Shown: positions 46,400-58,252, counted from the first letter of the stretch. The stretch is 64,000 nucleotides of DNA from Sphingomonas hankyongi (GCF_023516575.1 NZ_JAMGBE010000001.1:793949-857948), one strand, 5' to 3'. Translations and numbers: made by a program. The notes: a model not told the origin generated them from the sequence alone.

Positions 46400-47770
46400 G
46401 TGCCGCTTGCCGACTCACTCAGCCGTGCCGCGGCCGAGCTGGCCCTTTTTGCGGGCGTGGGATTCCTGTTGTTCGCGATCAACGACCTCCTCGTGGACGC
46501 CATTTATTTCGGGCGCCGGACCTGGCGGTCAGTGACCGTCTACACGCGCCACCAGCGGGCCTATGCGAGTTACTTCGTCTTCAGGAAGGACCCGGCATTC
46601 CTCGCCATCCTCGTTCCGGCATGGGACGAGGCGACCGTCATCGCCCCCATGCTGAAGTCCGCGCTCGAGCGCCTCGACTATGACAATTACCGGATCTTCG
46701 TCAGCCAGTACCGCAACGATCCGGCGACCGCCGCTGCCATTGCCACAGTGCAGGATGCGCGTGTCGAAGCCGTTACAGTCGACGTCGACGGCCCAACCAC
46801 CAAGGGCGACTGCCTGAATCACCTTTACGACGCCCTGATCGCCTATGAGATCGACACGGGCCGAGTGGCCGAAGCGATAGTGCTGCACGACGCCGAGGAC
46901 GTCGTCCATCCTTACGAGCTGCGCATCTTTGACGGCCTTATCGACCGCGCCGCGCTGATCCAGCTGCCGGTGCTGCCTCTGCCCAACCGCCATTCGCGTT
47001 GGATCGCCGGCCATTATTGCGACGAGTTCGCCGAAGCTCACAGCAAGGAGCTCGTCGTTCGCGAAGCTGTCGGCGCCGCCATTCCGCTGGCAGGCGTCGC
47101 CTGCGCAATTGCACGGAAACCGCTCGCCCAACTCGCTGGCGCCCAGGACGGCAAGCCATTCGCAGGCACCAGCATGACCGAGGATTATGAGCTTGGCCTT
47201 CGTCTCGGCGCCCTCGGCTACCGGACGATGTTCGTTCGCATTCCCGCCAAGCCGGGCGAGCGCGGCGTGGTGGCGAGCCGCGGGCATTTCCCGTCCACGC
47301 TTGGCGCGGCGGTCCGACAGAAGGCGCGCTGGCTCGGCGGGATCGCTCTTTCAGGCTGGGATCGGCTGGGTTGGAGCGGCGGGCTCGGCGAACGATGGAT
47401 GCGGATGCGGGACCGGCGAGGTCCCTTGGCCGCTCTGCTTCTGCTGGCGGCATATGCCGCCGCCTTTCTGTGGTCGCAGATCTGGCTCGCGGAAGCGCTC
47501 GGCGCTCCCGTCCATACGCGCCTCGATGCCACGCTTGTGGCCTTGCTGACAATCAACGGCTGGTTGCTCGCCTGGCGGATATTCATGCGCGCCTGCTTCA
47601 CCACGTCCGCTTACGGGCTCGGCGAGGGGCTCTTGTCGATTCCCCGCCTGATCGTCGGCAACGTCATCGCGATGCTCGCTGCCGCCCGCGCCCTCTCCTT
47701 GCATGTGGCCGGTGGCGCAACGCGTTGGGGCAAGACGCCCCACGTCTTCCCGCAAGAGATGCCGCGTTGA
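46400..47770 (+). CDS. NfrB-like membrane glycosyltransferase
   Basis: Product of 456 residues. One N-terminal membrane segment, a family 2 glycosyltransferase domain (about 70-310: LVPAWDEATVIAPML, VLHDAEDVVHPYELR with the acidic metal site, TEDYELGLRLGALGYRT), then a QKARWLGG motif and two or three C-terminal membrane segments. This is the catalytic half of the phage N4 adsorption protein B type, involved in exporting a surface polysaccharide. The GTG start has no good ribosome site. It overlaps the next frame by four bases. Confidence 0.85.
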   Translation: MPLADSLSRAAAELALFAGVGFLLFAINDLLVDAIYFGRRTWRSVTVYTRHQRAYASYFVFRKDPAFLAILVPAWDEATVIAPMLKSALERLDYDNYRIFVSQYRNDPATAAAIATVQDARVEAVTVDVDGPTTKGDCLNHLYDALIAYEIDTGRVAEAIVLHDAEDVVHPYELRIFDGLIDRAALIQLPVLPLPNRHSRWIAGHYCDEFAEAHSKELVVREAVGAAIPLAGVACAIARKPLAQLAGAQDGKPFAGTSMTEDYELGLRLGALGYRTMFVRIPAKPGERGVVASRGHFPSTLGAAVRQKARWLGGIALSGWDRLGWSGGLGERWMRMRDRRGPLAALLLLAAYAAAFLWSQIWLAEALGAPVHTRLDATLVALLTINGWLLAWRIFMRACFTTSAYGLGEGLLSIPRLIVGNVIAMLAAARALSLHVAGGATRWGKTPHVFPQEMPR

Positions 47771-48192
47771 GGCCGTCGCTGCGTTTTCTCGTACTGGCAG
47801 CCTTCGGCTGGGCCGGCATTCGCGCGGCGACCGTTGGCGCACTGCCCGGCAGGGAGTTGTTCGCGATCGAGCCGAGCGAGGCCAAGCCGCCGCCAATCGC
47901 TCCGACTGAATTCCCGCCGATGGCGGAATATGAGGCCGAGACTCTCCCGAACCCTTCGGAGCCGCCTTGGCCTGCCACCGTCCCTTGGAGGCAAGGTCCG
48001 CAGCCGGTCGCTATCCCGGCTTATTATCTGAGCGCGCCAACCCCAGCGCCGTTGCAGCAAGCCGCCTACACAGCGATTGCACCGACGCCCCAGCCGCTCT
48101 TCTATCCGCCTGTGCCTGCGCTGGATGAATGGCCCTTGTCCCGCATCGCGGCGACGTCGATGCCGCCCATGCGGCCAGCATCGCCCGCATAA
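47767..48192 (+). CDS. N-terminal part of an Nfr-associated envelope protein (interrupted)
   Basis: Product of 141 residues from a TTG overlapping the nfrB-like stop. An N-terminal anchor (LRPSLRFLVLAAFGWAGIRAATVG) is followed by a Pro/Ala-rich linker (APTPAPLQQAAYTAIAPTPQP). In the Sphingomonad homologues I recall, this linker continues directly into a barrel domain; here a TAA at 48190-48192 cuts it off and the barrel part follows at 48241. Likely the 5' half of one broken gene. Confidence 0.6.
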   Translation: MRPSLRFLVLAAFGWAGIRAATVGALPGRELFAIEPSEAKPPPIAPTEFPPMAEYEAETLPNPSEPPWPATVPWRQGPQPVAIPAYYLSAPTPAPLQQAAYTAIAPTPQPLFYPPVPALDEWPLSRIAATSMPPMRPASPA

Positions 48193-48240
48193 TCCCCAAT
48201 CGTACTGCAAAGCCGTCCCGTCGCGGCTGGGCCAAAAGCC

Positions 48241-48864
48241 TTGGACCGCGTCCAGCTCACGAGCTGGGCCCTGTTGCGGGGCCAGAATGGTGCGCTCGGG
48301 CCGAGCTCTCTGGGCAGTGTAGGCAATCTCGGGGGCAGCCAGGCCGGAGCACGCCTTTCGTACAATTTCACGCGGCAAATCGCAGCGACCCTCCGGACGA
48401 CGAGCGATGTCGGGCGCGCGACCGGAGAGGTCGCCGCCGGAGTCCGCGTGCAGCCACTGCAGAGCCTGCCGGTGTGGTTTACGCTCGAACGACGCCAGGC
48501 CTTGAGCCGGCTCGGTGGCCGCAACGCCTTCGCCTTGTTCGTGGAAGGGGGCATCTGGCAGCGGCCGCTGCCTCTCGAATTCGCGCTCGACGCCTACCTG
48601 CAGGGGGGCGTGGTCGATTTCCGAAACCGTTATCTGTTCGTGGATGGGGGCGCCGCCGTCAGCCGTCCTGTCTACCGCCAATTCAGCGCCGGGTTCGGCG
48701 TCTGGGGAGGCGCTCAGCCCGGCGTCTATCGCGTCGATGCCGGACCGCGCATCTCGATGCAGGTCCGGCCCAACGTGCGCGTTCATCTCGACTGGCGGCA
48801 GCGGCTTGCCGGCAATGCTGCGCCCGGTTCCGGCCCTGCGGTCACTCTCGCGGGAGATTTCTAA
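48241..48864 (+). CDS. C-terminal barrel part of an Nfr-associated envelope protein (interrupted)
   Basis: About 207 residues in the same frame as the preceding fragment. It is beta-rich with alternating patterns and ends ISMQVRPNVRVHLDWRQRLAGN then GPAVTLAGDF, resembling the C-terminal domain of NfrA-like proteins found after NfrB. Only a TTG could start it and no ribosome site is seen. Between the fragments, frame 0 reads ARIIPNRTAKPSRRGWAK, so two small indels (before 48190 and in AAAA at 48234-48237) would restore one protein. Confidence 0.6.
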   Translation: MDRVQLTSWALLRGQNGALGPSSLGSVGNLGGSQAGARLSYNFTRQIAATLRTTSDVGRATGEVAAGVRVQPLQSLPVWFTLERRQALSRLGGRNAFALFVEGGIWQRPLPLEFALDAYLQGGVVDFRNRYLFVDGGAAVSRPVYRQFSAGFGVWGGAQPGVYRVDAGPRISMQVRPNVRVHLDWRQRLAGNAAPGSGPAVTLAGDF

Positions 48865-48914
48865 CCGCTCGCTTGGCCCTTGCCGTAGTTTGCGGCTAGG
48901 CATTCGGGCGGGCC

Positions 48915-49826
48915 ATGGACATCTACCTTCCGATAGCGGGCCAGTCGGTCAACGCGCTCTTCATCGTGCTGCTCGGGCTCGTGGTTGGCGTGCTTTCCGG
49001 CATGTTCGGGGTCGGCGGAGGCTTCCTGACCACGCCTTTGCTCATCTTTTACGGCATTCCGCCGACGGTTGCCGTGGCTTCGGCGGCGACGCAGATCACC
49101 GGTGCGAGCGTGTCCGGCGTGATGGTGCACATGCGCCGCGGCGGCGTCGACCTGAAGATGGGCGGAGTCATGATTGCCGGCGGGCTTGTCGGCTCGGTGT
49201 TCGGCGCGGGCCTTTTCCGGATCCTGCAGGCGAGCGGACAGATCGACGTGGTCATCGGCGGTCTCTACGTGCTGATCCTGGCCTGGATCGGCGGCCTGAT
49301 GCTGAAGGATGCATTGGTCGCCCTCGGCTACATATCGGGACCGCCCCCGCGGCCGCAGCAAAAGGGCCACAATCGCTGGGTCGCCTCGCTTCCCTATCGA
49401 TGGCGTTTTTACAGCTCCGGTCTCTACATTTCACCCTTGGCTCCCCTCGCGCTTGGGTTCGGCGCCGGGATGCTGACCGTGCTGTTAGGCATCGGTGGCG
49501 GCTTCATCCTCGTCCCCGCGATGATCTACCTGCTCGGCATGGCCGCGCGCGTCGTGATCGGCACCAGCCTCGTCATGATCCTGGCGGTGAGCGCCGCCAC
49601 GACCCTGGTCCATGCGCTGACGACGCGGTCCGTCGATATTGTGCTAGCGGCCCTGCTCCTGCTCGGCGGCGTCGTCGGCGCCCAATATGGCGCGCTTCTT
49701 ACCACGCGGATGAAGCCGGACCTGCTTCGCCTCGCGCTCGCTGTGATCATCCTGATTGTCGCTGGGCGCGTCGCTCTCGGCCTGACATGGCGGCCGGACG
49801 AGATCTACTCGATCGAGTATCTGTGA
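48915..49826 (+). CDS. TSUP (TauE/SafE) family permease
   Basis: Product of 303 residues with about eight membrane segments and the internal duplication typical of sulfite/sulfonate exporters: GVLSGMFGVGGGFLTTPLL near residue 27 and GMLTVLLGIGGGFILVP near residue 185. It overlaps the next gene by four bases (GTGA). The substrate is not clear; sulfite or an organosulfonate is typical. Confidence 0.9.
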   Translation: MDIYLPIAGQSVNALFIVLLGLVVGVLSGMFGVGGGFLTTPLLIFYGIPPTVAVASAATQITGASVSGVMVHMRRGGVDLKMGGVMIAGGLVGSVFGAGLFRILQASGQIDVVIGGLYVLILAWIGGLMLKDALVALGYISGPPPRPQQKGHNRWVASLPYRWRFYSSGLYISPLAPLALGFGAGMLTVLLGIGGGFILVPAMIYLLGMAARVVIGTSLVMILAVSAATTLVHALTTRSVDIVLAALLLLGGVVGAQYGALLTTRMKPDLLRLALAVIILIVAGRVALGLTWRPDEIYSIEYL

Positions 49827-50590
49827 GCGGCAAGCGCGCAGCCCTCCTGATCGCCATCACGGCCCCGTTCCTGATGGGGCAGGCAAAGCCTTTGTTGGTC
49901 CCCGACATCTCCGCGCGTCGGGTCGAGATTCGCTATACCTTTACCGGTGCTCAGCTGCTCCTGTTCGGAGCGATCGTCTATCCTGGCGGACGCGCACCGA
50001 GCCGCCCCGCGGATATCGTGGTCGTGCTCCGAGGCCCGGTGCAACCGATACTCATCCGCGAAAAGCAGAAGATCGCGGGAATTTGGATGAACGCGGATTC
50101 CAACCGCTTCCGGTCGGCGCCATCCTTCTACGCAGTCGCGTCGTCAAAGCCCGTTTCAGCGCTCGTCGACGACCGCACCGCCGCGATCTACGAGATGGGC
50201 CTCGACAATCTCCAGCTCTCGCCCGGGGGCGGCGCTCTGCCGGAGAAGGAAAGCCGGTTCGAGGCGGGCCTCCTGGATTTGCGTAAGCGGCAGGGACTCT
50301 ATTCCGAAAATGCGCACGGCGTGGAGATCAACGAAGGCGTGCTGTACCGCGCCACCATCACCATCCCGAGCCAGGTTCCGGTGGGCACCTACACGGCCGA
50401 GACGTTCCTGGTGGACAGGGGCAAGGTGCTCGCTGCGGCGACGCGCGACATCCAGATCGACAAGTCGGGATTCGAACGATTCGTCGCGCTCGCCGCGCGC
50501 CGGCATCGCTTGATATACGGTCTCGCCGCCGTATTCCTTTCGCTCGCCATGGGCTGGGCGGCGGCGGCTCTCTTCCGCCGCCGAATGTAG
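49823..50590 (+). CDS. TIGR02186 family envelope protein
   Basis: Product of 255 residues: a signal peptide (about 1-23), a beta-sandwich periplasmic region (VEIRYTFTGAQLLLFGAIVYPGG) and a C-terminal membrane anchor (LIYGLAAVFLSLAMGWAAAALF). This family is consistently encoded with TSUP permeases in alphaproteobacteria, and here the GTG overlaps the permease stop, so they probably form a complex. Confidence 0.85.
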   Translation: MSGKRAALLIAITAPFLMGQAKPLLVPDISARRVEIRYTFTGAQLLLFGAIVYPGGRAPSRPADIVVVLRGPVQPILIREKQKIAGIWMNADSNRFRSAPSFYAVASSKPVSALVDDRTAAIYEMGLDNLQLSPGGGALPEKESRFEAGLLDLRKRQGLYSENAHGVEINEGVLYRATITIPSQVPVGTYTAETFLVDRGKVLAAATRDIQIDKSGFERFVALAARRHRLIYGLAAVFLSLAMGWAAAALFRRRM

Positions 50591-50673
50591 GCGGCAGCCC
50601 CTGAACTAAGCCTATTTTAACCGCTTACGGGTAAGCCCGGCACCCTGTGTCGAAGTAACGGGGTGGTGAGTAG

Positions 50674-52356
50674 ATGAACGATCAGCCTAACCTGCGTCAG
50701 TTCCTCGATGAAATGAGTAATTTCGGTGAGGAAGTGCCCGCGGCCAAGAAGACCGCCAGCGCACCGGCGCTCGCGGCCATTGGCCAGGTGGTTGAGATTG
50801 CCGGCTCCGGGTCGCAGATCCGGCTCGACGCGGCCGCGCTGAGCTCGCTGCAATCCCATTCAGACCCCTCGGTCGCTATGTCGGGACAAGTCGGCAGCCA
50901 GGTAAAGATGGTCGTCGATGGCAATTGGTTGATCGCGAACGTGCGCACGATGCGCGCTGGAGACGCGGGCGAGGTGATCGCCCACGTCGATTTCCTTGGT
51001 GAAGGCACCCGCGATACGTCCGGCACCCTCAGCCAGTTTCGCCGCGGCGTCACGCGCTACCCGATTCCAAGTTCAGAGGTTCTTCCTGTCACGACCGACG
51101 ATCTTCGCGCCATTTTCGCCGCAAGCGATGAGCCGCACATCGAGATCGGCACCGTCTATCCGACCGACGACATCAGGGGTGCGCTGTACGTCGACCCGAT
51201 GCTCTCGAAGCATTTCGCCGTGCTGGGCTCGACGGGTACCGGTAAGTCGACGTCGGTCGCTCTGATCCTCCACCGGATCTCCCAGCTTTCGCCCGAGGGT
51301 CACATTGTGATGATCGACCCGCACGGGGAATATTCCGCGGCGTTCAAGGGGTGCGGCGAGCTGTTCAACGTGGACAATTTGCAGCTGCCCTACTGGCTCA
51401 TGAACTTCGAGGAGCATTGCGAGGTTCTGCTGACCACGCACGGCGCCGAACGGCAACGCGATGCCGACATCCTCGCCAAGTGCCTGCTTGCCGCACGCAC
51501 GAAGGGCAAGGACCTCAGCACGCTCGGCAAGGTCACCGTCGACAGCCCGATCCCGTACCTGCTCACCGATCTCAACGGGATCATCGTCAATGAGATGGGC
51601 AAGCTCGACCGTGCCGGCGACACGCTTCCGTTCCAGCGGCTCAAGACCAAGCTGGACGAGCTTCGCGCCGACCCGCGCTATACTTTCATGTTCTCCGGCA
51701 TGCTTGTCTCGGACTCGATGGGCAGCTTCCTTGCCAAGCTCTTCCGCCTGCCGAGTCACGGAAAGCCGATCTCGATCGTCGACGTTTCCGGCGTTCCGTC
51801 AGAAGTCACGTCGGTGGTGGTTTCGGTGCTCGCTCGAATGGTGTTCGACTACGCAATCTGGTCGCGGACCGAGGCACAGCGCCCGCTCCTCCTGGTCTGC
51901 GAAGAGGCGCACCGTTACGTGCCCAAGAATGAAACGGGCGAAGGCCAGTCCGTCCGCCGCATCCTCGAGCGGATCGCCAAGGAAGGCCGTAAGTACGGCG
52001 TCAGCCTGGGCCTGATTACGCAGCGCCCGTCGGACCTCGCCGAGGGCGTGCTCTCGCAGTGCGGCACCATCGTTTCGATGCGCTTGAACAACGACCGCGA
52101 CCAGGCGTGCGTGCGGGCAGCGATGCCCGAGGGCGCGCGCGGCTTCCTCGACGCCATCCCCGCGCTCCGCAACCGCGAATGCATCGTCTGCGGTGAGGGT
52201 GTCGCCATTCCGATCCGCGTGCGCTTCGACGACCTCGAGCCTGAGAAGCGCCCGGCTTCGTCAGACCCGAGCTTTGCCCGCCTTTGGCGCGAGACAGGCG
52301 ACGAAGAGGGCATCATCCAGCGCACGATCAAGCGCTGGCGCGGCCACGGACGCTGA
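50674..52356 (+). CDS. HerA-like hexameric ATPase
   Basis: Product of 560 residues. A small beta-barrel HAS domain (about 35-150) precedes the ATPase with Walker A GSTGTGKST near residue 188 and Walker B LLLVCEEAHRYVP near residue 407, then RILERIAKEGRKYGVSLGLITQRPSDL. HerA ATPases pump DNA, usually with the nuclease NurA, but no NurA gene is adjacent, so it belongs to the stand-alone bacterial branch (DUF87). Confidence 0.85.
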   Translation: MNDQPNLRQFLDEMSNFGEEVPAAKKTASAPALAAIGQVVEIAGSGSQIRLDAAALSSLQSHSDPSVAMSGQVGSQVKMVVDGNWLIANVRTMRAGDAGEVIAHVDFLGEGTRDTSGTLSQFRRGVTRYPIPSSEVLPVTTDDLRAIFAASDEPHIEIGTVYPTDDIRGALYVDPMLSKHFAVLGSTGTGKSTSVALILHRISQLSPEGHIVMIDPHGEYSAAFKGCGELFNVDNLQLPYWLMNFEEHCEVLLTTHGAERQRDADILAKCLLAARTKGKDLSTLGKVTVDSPIPYLLTDLNGIIVNEMGKLDRAGDTLPFQRLKTKLDELRADPRYTFMFSGMLVSDSMGSFLAKLFRLPSHGKPISIVDVSGVPSEVTSVVVSVLARMVFDYAIWSRTEAQRPLLLVCEEAHRYVPKNETGEGQSVRRILERIAKEGRKYGVSLGLITQRPSDLAEGVLSQCGTIVSMRLNNDRDQACVRAAMPEGARGFLDAIPALRNRECIVCGEGVAIPIRVRFDDLEPEKRPASSDPSFARLWRETGDEEGIIQRTIKRWRGHGR

Positions 52357-52378
52357 GTTCCGGCTGGCTTCGCGTCGG

Positions 52379-52693
52379 CTAGAACCGGCTCCAGATCTCG
52401 ATCGCGCTTGCGACCAGCAGGAACGCAGCAACCGCCAATATGACAATCTGCGTCAGCTGCTGCTTGCGTCGAGTGACGGTCGTCTCCGCTTCCTCCGCGG
52501 TCGTCGTCGCCAGTGCAGCGCGGCGCTGGAGCTCACGGCTCGCTGCGTAAAACCATTCGCCGCCCTGCACGCCGCGGCTGACGACCGACTTCAACTCCTC
52601 CGAGGAAAGGCTTTCCCAGGAGACGTCGCTCGTTCCCACCTCGGAATCGGCGGCATTCTCTCCCGGATGCGTAAGGGTCCCTGTCCCGGTCAT
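52379..52693 (-). CDS. Small hypothetical tail-anchored protein
   Basis: Product of 104 residues with a soluble N-terminal part (WESLSSEELKSVVSRGVQGGEWFYAASRELQRRA), a helix, and a C-terminal membrane segment (QIVILAVAAFLLVASAIEIW). No family recognised. Confidence 0.65.
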   Translation of the reverse strand: MTGTGTLTHPGENAADSEVGTSDVSWESLSSEELKSVVSRGVQGGEWFYAASRELQRRAALATTTAEEAETTVTRRKQQLTQIVILAVAAFLLVASAIEIWSRF

Positions 52694-52907
52694 CGCTGGC
52701 TTCCTTCACTTTCAGCGAAAGGAAAGCGCACCACAAAGCGGCCCATGGCCGCCGGGCCTCAAAGCGTGCGAGGCCGTGCCATTATATCCCGTTCTGGGAC
52801 ATAAGTGCAGTGCCGTTACGATTCCGCCCGTCACGCGCACCATTTCCTGAATCGATCAGGGAAACGCCTGACTGACAGGGGCGGGCGAGAATCGAACTAT
52901 ATGGACC

Positions 52908-53063
52908 ATGATTGCGCTTGATCGAATTCGCGAAGCGGTGGTTGTCGCTTTGATTGCGATCCTCGTGGGCTTGGCCGTCTACAGCTTCCTGGGATTTGCC
53001 TGGACGGTGAAGACCGCGGTGGAAACAACGCAGAAGCTGCGGCACTCATCGCCGATGCGCTGA
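52908..53063 (+). CDS. 51-residue single-span membrane protein
   Basis: A short frame reads MIALDRIREAVVVALIAIL, then LVGLAVYSFLGFAWTVKTAV, and ends KLRHSSPMR. One membrane helix (about 12-34) and basic ends are seen. The upstream 210 bases are gene-free, giving room for a promoter. It ends six bases before the convergent M23 gene. Function unknown. Confidence 0.45.
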   Translation: MIALDRIREAVVVALIAILVGLAVYSFLGFAWTVKTAVETTQKLRHSSPMR

Positions 53064-53069
53064 GCGGGC

Positions 53070-54179
53070 CTAGCCCTTCCTCACGCCTACACTGAGGAGC
53101 GCCTTCAGGCGCGCCTTCACCGCGTTCACAACGCCCACATCGACTGTCTGCACGCTCGTGAAATGCACGCCAAGCGGATTGATCGGCGTTCCATCGCGCA
53201 GCACCTCATAATGGAGGTGAGGGCCCGTAGAGAGGCCTGACGAGCCGACGTAGCCGATGACCTGGCCGGCATGTACGAAGCTGCCGGGTTGCGCGAGAAT
53301 GCTGCTCATGTGCGAATAACTGGTCACGAGCCCACCGCCGTGCGCGATCCGCACCTGGCGCCCGTAGCCGCCGGACCAGCCGGCCCGGACAACCTGGCCG
53401 TCCGCGGTCGCAACGATCGGGCTTCCCCAGCTTGCGCCGAAGTCCACGCCCGCGTGGAAGCGGGTGAAGCGCAGGATCGGATGTATGCGATTGCCGAAGT
53501 AAGATGTGATGCGCCCATTGACGGGGGCCATCGGCCCGCTGGAGATGGTGGTTGGCCGCTCCGCCGCTGCCGCGTCGATCCATTGATCTCGGCCGCCGCG
53601 GTTCCAGCGGACGAGCTGGAGGTCTGAAGTGCCGGCACGATCCAGTCCCGCGTAAAGCAGGGGCCGCTCCGTTCCTCCACCAAGGACGAGGTCGAACCGG
53701 TCGCCGATCGCTACCTCGCCGACATCGATCTCGGTCGCCAGTGCGGAAAGATATTGCGCCGCAGCGGCGGGCGAGGCTCCGGCCGCCCTTAGCGACCAGT
53801 AGAGACCGTCACCGACCTCGCCCCTGATTCGCGAAGGGCCGCTATGCAGCACCGGTGGGGGCGCAGGAACGGGAACGGGCGCTGCCGCAGTGCGCTTGGG
53901 CACGTACGCCACCGGTTCAGCCGCGGGCGTGGCATCCATGCGGAGCCCCGTCCTGCCGCCGGCGGAAAGTGGTGCGATCGCCAGGGCGTGCCATTCATGC
54001 CCGGCGCCGCGCTCGATATCCGATACGCTCGGAAGCGATGCCCAGGCGACGCCGCTGCAAATAAGCGCCAGGGCGCCCACCGCCTTCCAGCCGGGGTTCG
54101 GCAAGGCATAAGGCAGCGCACGGCTGGCAGCCGTTCGGCGGCCGAAGGGCCGCAGTGCGCTCTCTTGCCGCGTCAACAC
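53070..54179 (-). CDS. M23 family metallopeptidase
   Basis: Product of about 369 residues. One membrane segment near the N-terminus (AVGALALICSGVAWAS), a Pro/Ala-rich linker, and a LytM domain (about 235-340) with zinc motifs RFHAGVDFG and GPHLHYEV. It would cleave peptidoglycan cross-links or activate amidases in the periplasm. The GTG at 54179 is my choice; the ATG at 54263 adds 28 residues and comes within 10 bases of the divergent helicase gene. Confidence 0.88.
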   Translation of the reverse strand: MLTRQESALRPFGRRTAASRALPYALPNPGWKAVGALALICSGVAWASLPSVSDIERGAGHEWHALAIAPLSAGGRTGLRMDATPAAEPVAYVPKRTAAAPVPVPAPPPVLHSGPSRIRGEVGDGLYWSLRAAGASPAAAAQYLSALATEIDVGEVAIGDRFDLVLGGGTERPLLYAGLDRAGTSDLQLVRWNRGGRDQWIDAAAAERPTTISSGPMAPVNGRITSYFGNRIHPILRFTRFHAGVDFGASWGSPIVATADGQVVRAGWSGGYGRQVRIAHGGGLVTSYSHMSSILAQPGSFVHAGQVIGYVGSSGLSTGPHLHYEVLRDGTPINPLGVHFTSVQTVDVGVVNAVKARLKALLSVGVRKG

Positions 54180-54273
54180 GCCCCCGTGATCGCTAAACGA
54201 GGTTAAAACCCACTTAAATCTGCGACAAAAGGAACCTTGCGCCCGGCCAAAGCGCTGCCACATTCAACGAGTC

Positions 54274-56786
<2,513 letters not shown>

Positions 56787-56790
<4 letters not shown>

Positions 56791-57059
56791 GGATCGACCG
56801 CTACCTCCATTGCATCCGACTGGTGAAAAGCCGCACGCTCGCCCAGGCAGTGATCGACGAAGGGCACGTCCGGCTCAACGGTCACCGAGTGCTCAAGCCG
56901 AGCGAGGAGGTGCGGGTGGGCAGCACCATCGCCCTTCCGCTGCACGGCCAGGTCCGGGTCCTTCGCGTCCTCGCGCTGCCGGAACGGCGCGGCCCCGCTC
57001 CAGAGGCGAGGTCTTGTTACGAAGAGCTGGGAATTGACGAGGGCAGCGCTGCCTCTTAG
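56787..57059 (+). CDS. RNA-binding S4 domain protein (Hsp15-like)
   Basis: Product of 90 residues beginning [35 protein letters not shown], a complete S4 RNA-binding domain. Length and order match the Hsp15 (HslR) type that binds stalled 50S-nascent chain complexes, though the basic C-terminus is short. Translation is coupled to the helicase. Confidence 0.88.
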
Positions 57060-57085
57060 CGATTTTCCAAAGGGAGCTGCACTCA

Positions 57086-57424
57086 ATGACCTACGTCGTC
57101 ACCGACGCCTGCATCCGCTGCAAATATATGGACTGCGTGGAGGTGTGCCCGGTCGATTGCTTCTACGAGGGCGAGAACATGCTCGTCATCAATCCGAACG
57201 AATGCATCGACTGCGGCGTGTGCGAGCCCGAATGCCCGGCCGAAGCGATCCTGCCCGACACCGAAGGCGGGCTGGAAAAATGGCTCGAGCTCAACACCAC
57301 CTTTTCCGCGCAATGGCCAAACATCACGCGCAAGAAGGACAGCCCCGCGGACGCCGATGAGCACAAGGGCGAAGAGGGCAAGTACGATAAATATTTCACG
57401 CCTGACCCGGGCCAGGGCGACTGA
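57086..57424 (+). CDS. fdxA: Seven-iron ferredoxin FdxA
   Basis: Product of 112 residues with cysteines for a 3Fe-4S and a 4Fe-4S cluster ([33 protein letters not shown]) and the alphaproteobacterial C-terminal extension. A soluble electron carrier. It follows the S4 gene with a 26-base gap. Confidence 0.95.
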   Translation: MTYVVTDACIRCKYMDCVEVCPVDCFYEGENMLVINPNECIDCGVCEPECPAEAILPDTEGGLEKWLELNTTFSAQWPNITRKKDSPADADEHKGEEGKYDKYFTPDPGQGD

Positions 57425-57431
57425 CCGCTTC

Positions 57432-58205
57432 TCAGCGCTGAATCGTGAACGTGTAGCTTAGGCCGAGTCCGCCCGACAGTTGGTCGCGGGAGCCGAGCTC
57501 GCGGACGATCGGGGATTTCGCGGCATCGCCGATCAGGCGCTCGTAGCGCGCGAAGCCGAACATGCCGAAACGGTCGCTGAACTGGTAGGACAAACCACTC
57601 GCGACGCCCGCGGCGTGCAGCCCTCCGCCGGGCCGATAGGCTGGCAGTCCAGATGCCGTCGAAGCCTCGGTGTCGACGCCGAAATAGGCTCGCTGATATT
57701 TGGCGTCGGAGAATGAAATGCGCGGGCCGACCGAGAAGACATATTTGTCGCCGTCGCGCCAGATCTTGTCGATGCTCAGGCCGCCGACCACGCCCTCGTG
57801 ACCGCCGATGCCCTTGCGCACGTCGCCCCTCAGGCGAATCGATTGCGTCGGCAAAAATTGGGCGAAGACTCCGGCCTCGAACGTCGTCGGTACCTTTCCG
57901 ACCGGAGCACCCACGTCGGATTCCTTTCGCTTCCATTCGACATGAGCAGTCGGACCAGCAGAGAAGGTATCGCTCGAAATCAGCGCGATCCCGAATTTGT
58001 CGTCGGGCGCCTCGAAGTGAAACGGCTTCGTCCCCCTGGCGATGTCGATATCCCACAGCGGCGCGATCTGGGTGTTGTCGGAACCCAGATATTCAGGCCG
58101 CAGCTGAGCGCCCAGCCCCACGCGCACGCGAAGATCGTTGCTGTCCTGCGCGATTGCGGCGCTGGAGGCGAAGGCGAGCAAGATTGCGAACGGGGCTGGC
58201 TTCAT
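57432..58205 (-). CDS. MipA/OmpV family outer-membrane protein
   Basis: Product of 257 residues: signal peptide (about 1-19, ending SAAIA), then a barrel with RVGLGAQLRPEYLGSDNTQIAPLWDIDIARG near residue 28 and terminal GGLGLSYTFTIQR. MipA may scaffold murein enzymes; many family members have no assigned role. Confidence 0.9.
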   Translation of the reverse strand: MKPAPFAILLAFASSAAIAQDSNDLRVRVGLGAQLRPEYLGSDNTQIAPLWDIDIARGTKPFHFEAPDDKFGIALISSDTFSAGPTAHVEWKRKESDVGAPVGKVPTTFEAGVFAQFLPTQSIRLRGDVRKGIGGHEGVVGGLSIDKIWRDGDKYVFSVGPRISFSDAKYQRAYFGVDTEASTASGLPAYRPGGGLHAAGVASGLSYQFSDRFGMFGFARYERLIGDAAKSPIVRELGSRDQLSGGLGLSYTFTIQR

Positions 58206-58252
58206 CTGGGGCGTAACCGCCTTCAGCGGACTTGGTTGCAGGACCGTAAGGC

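Noticed and set aside
53271..53627. 118-codon frame opposite the M23 gene
   Set aside because: No domain, no start signal, and the opposite strand encodes a clear LytM domain.
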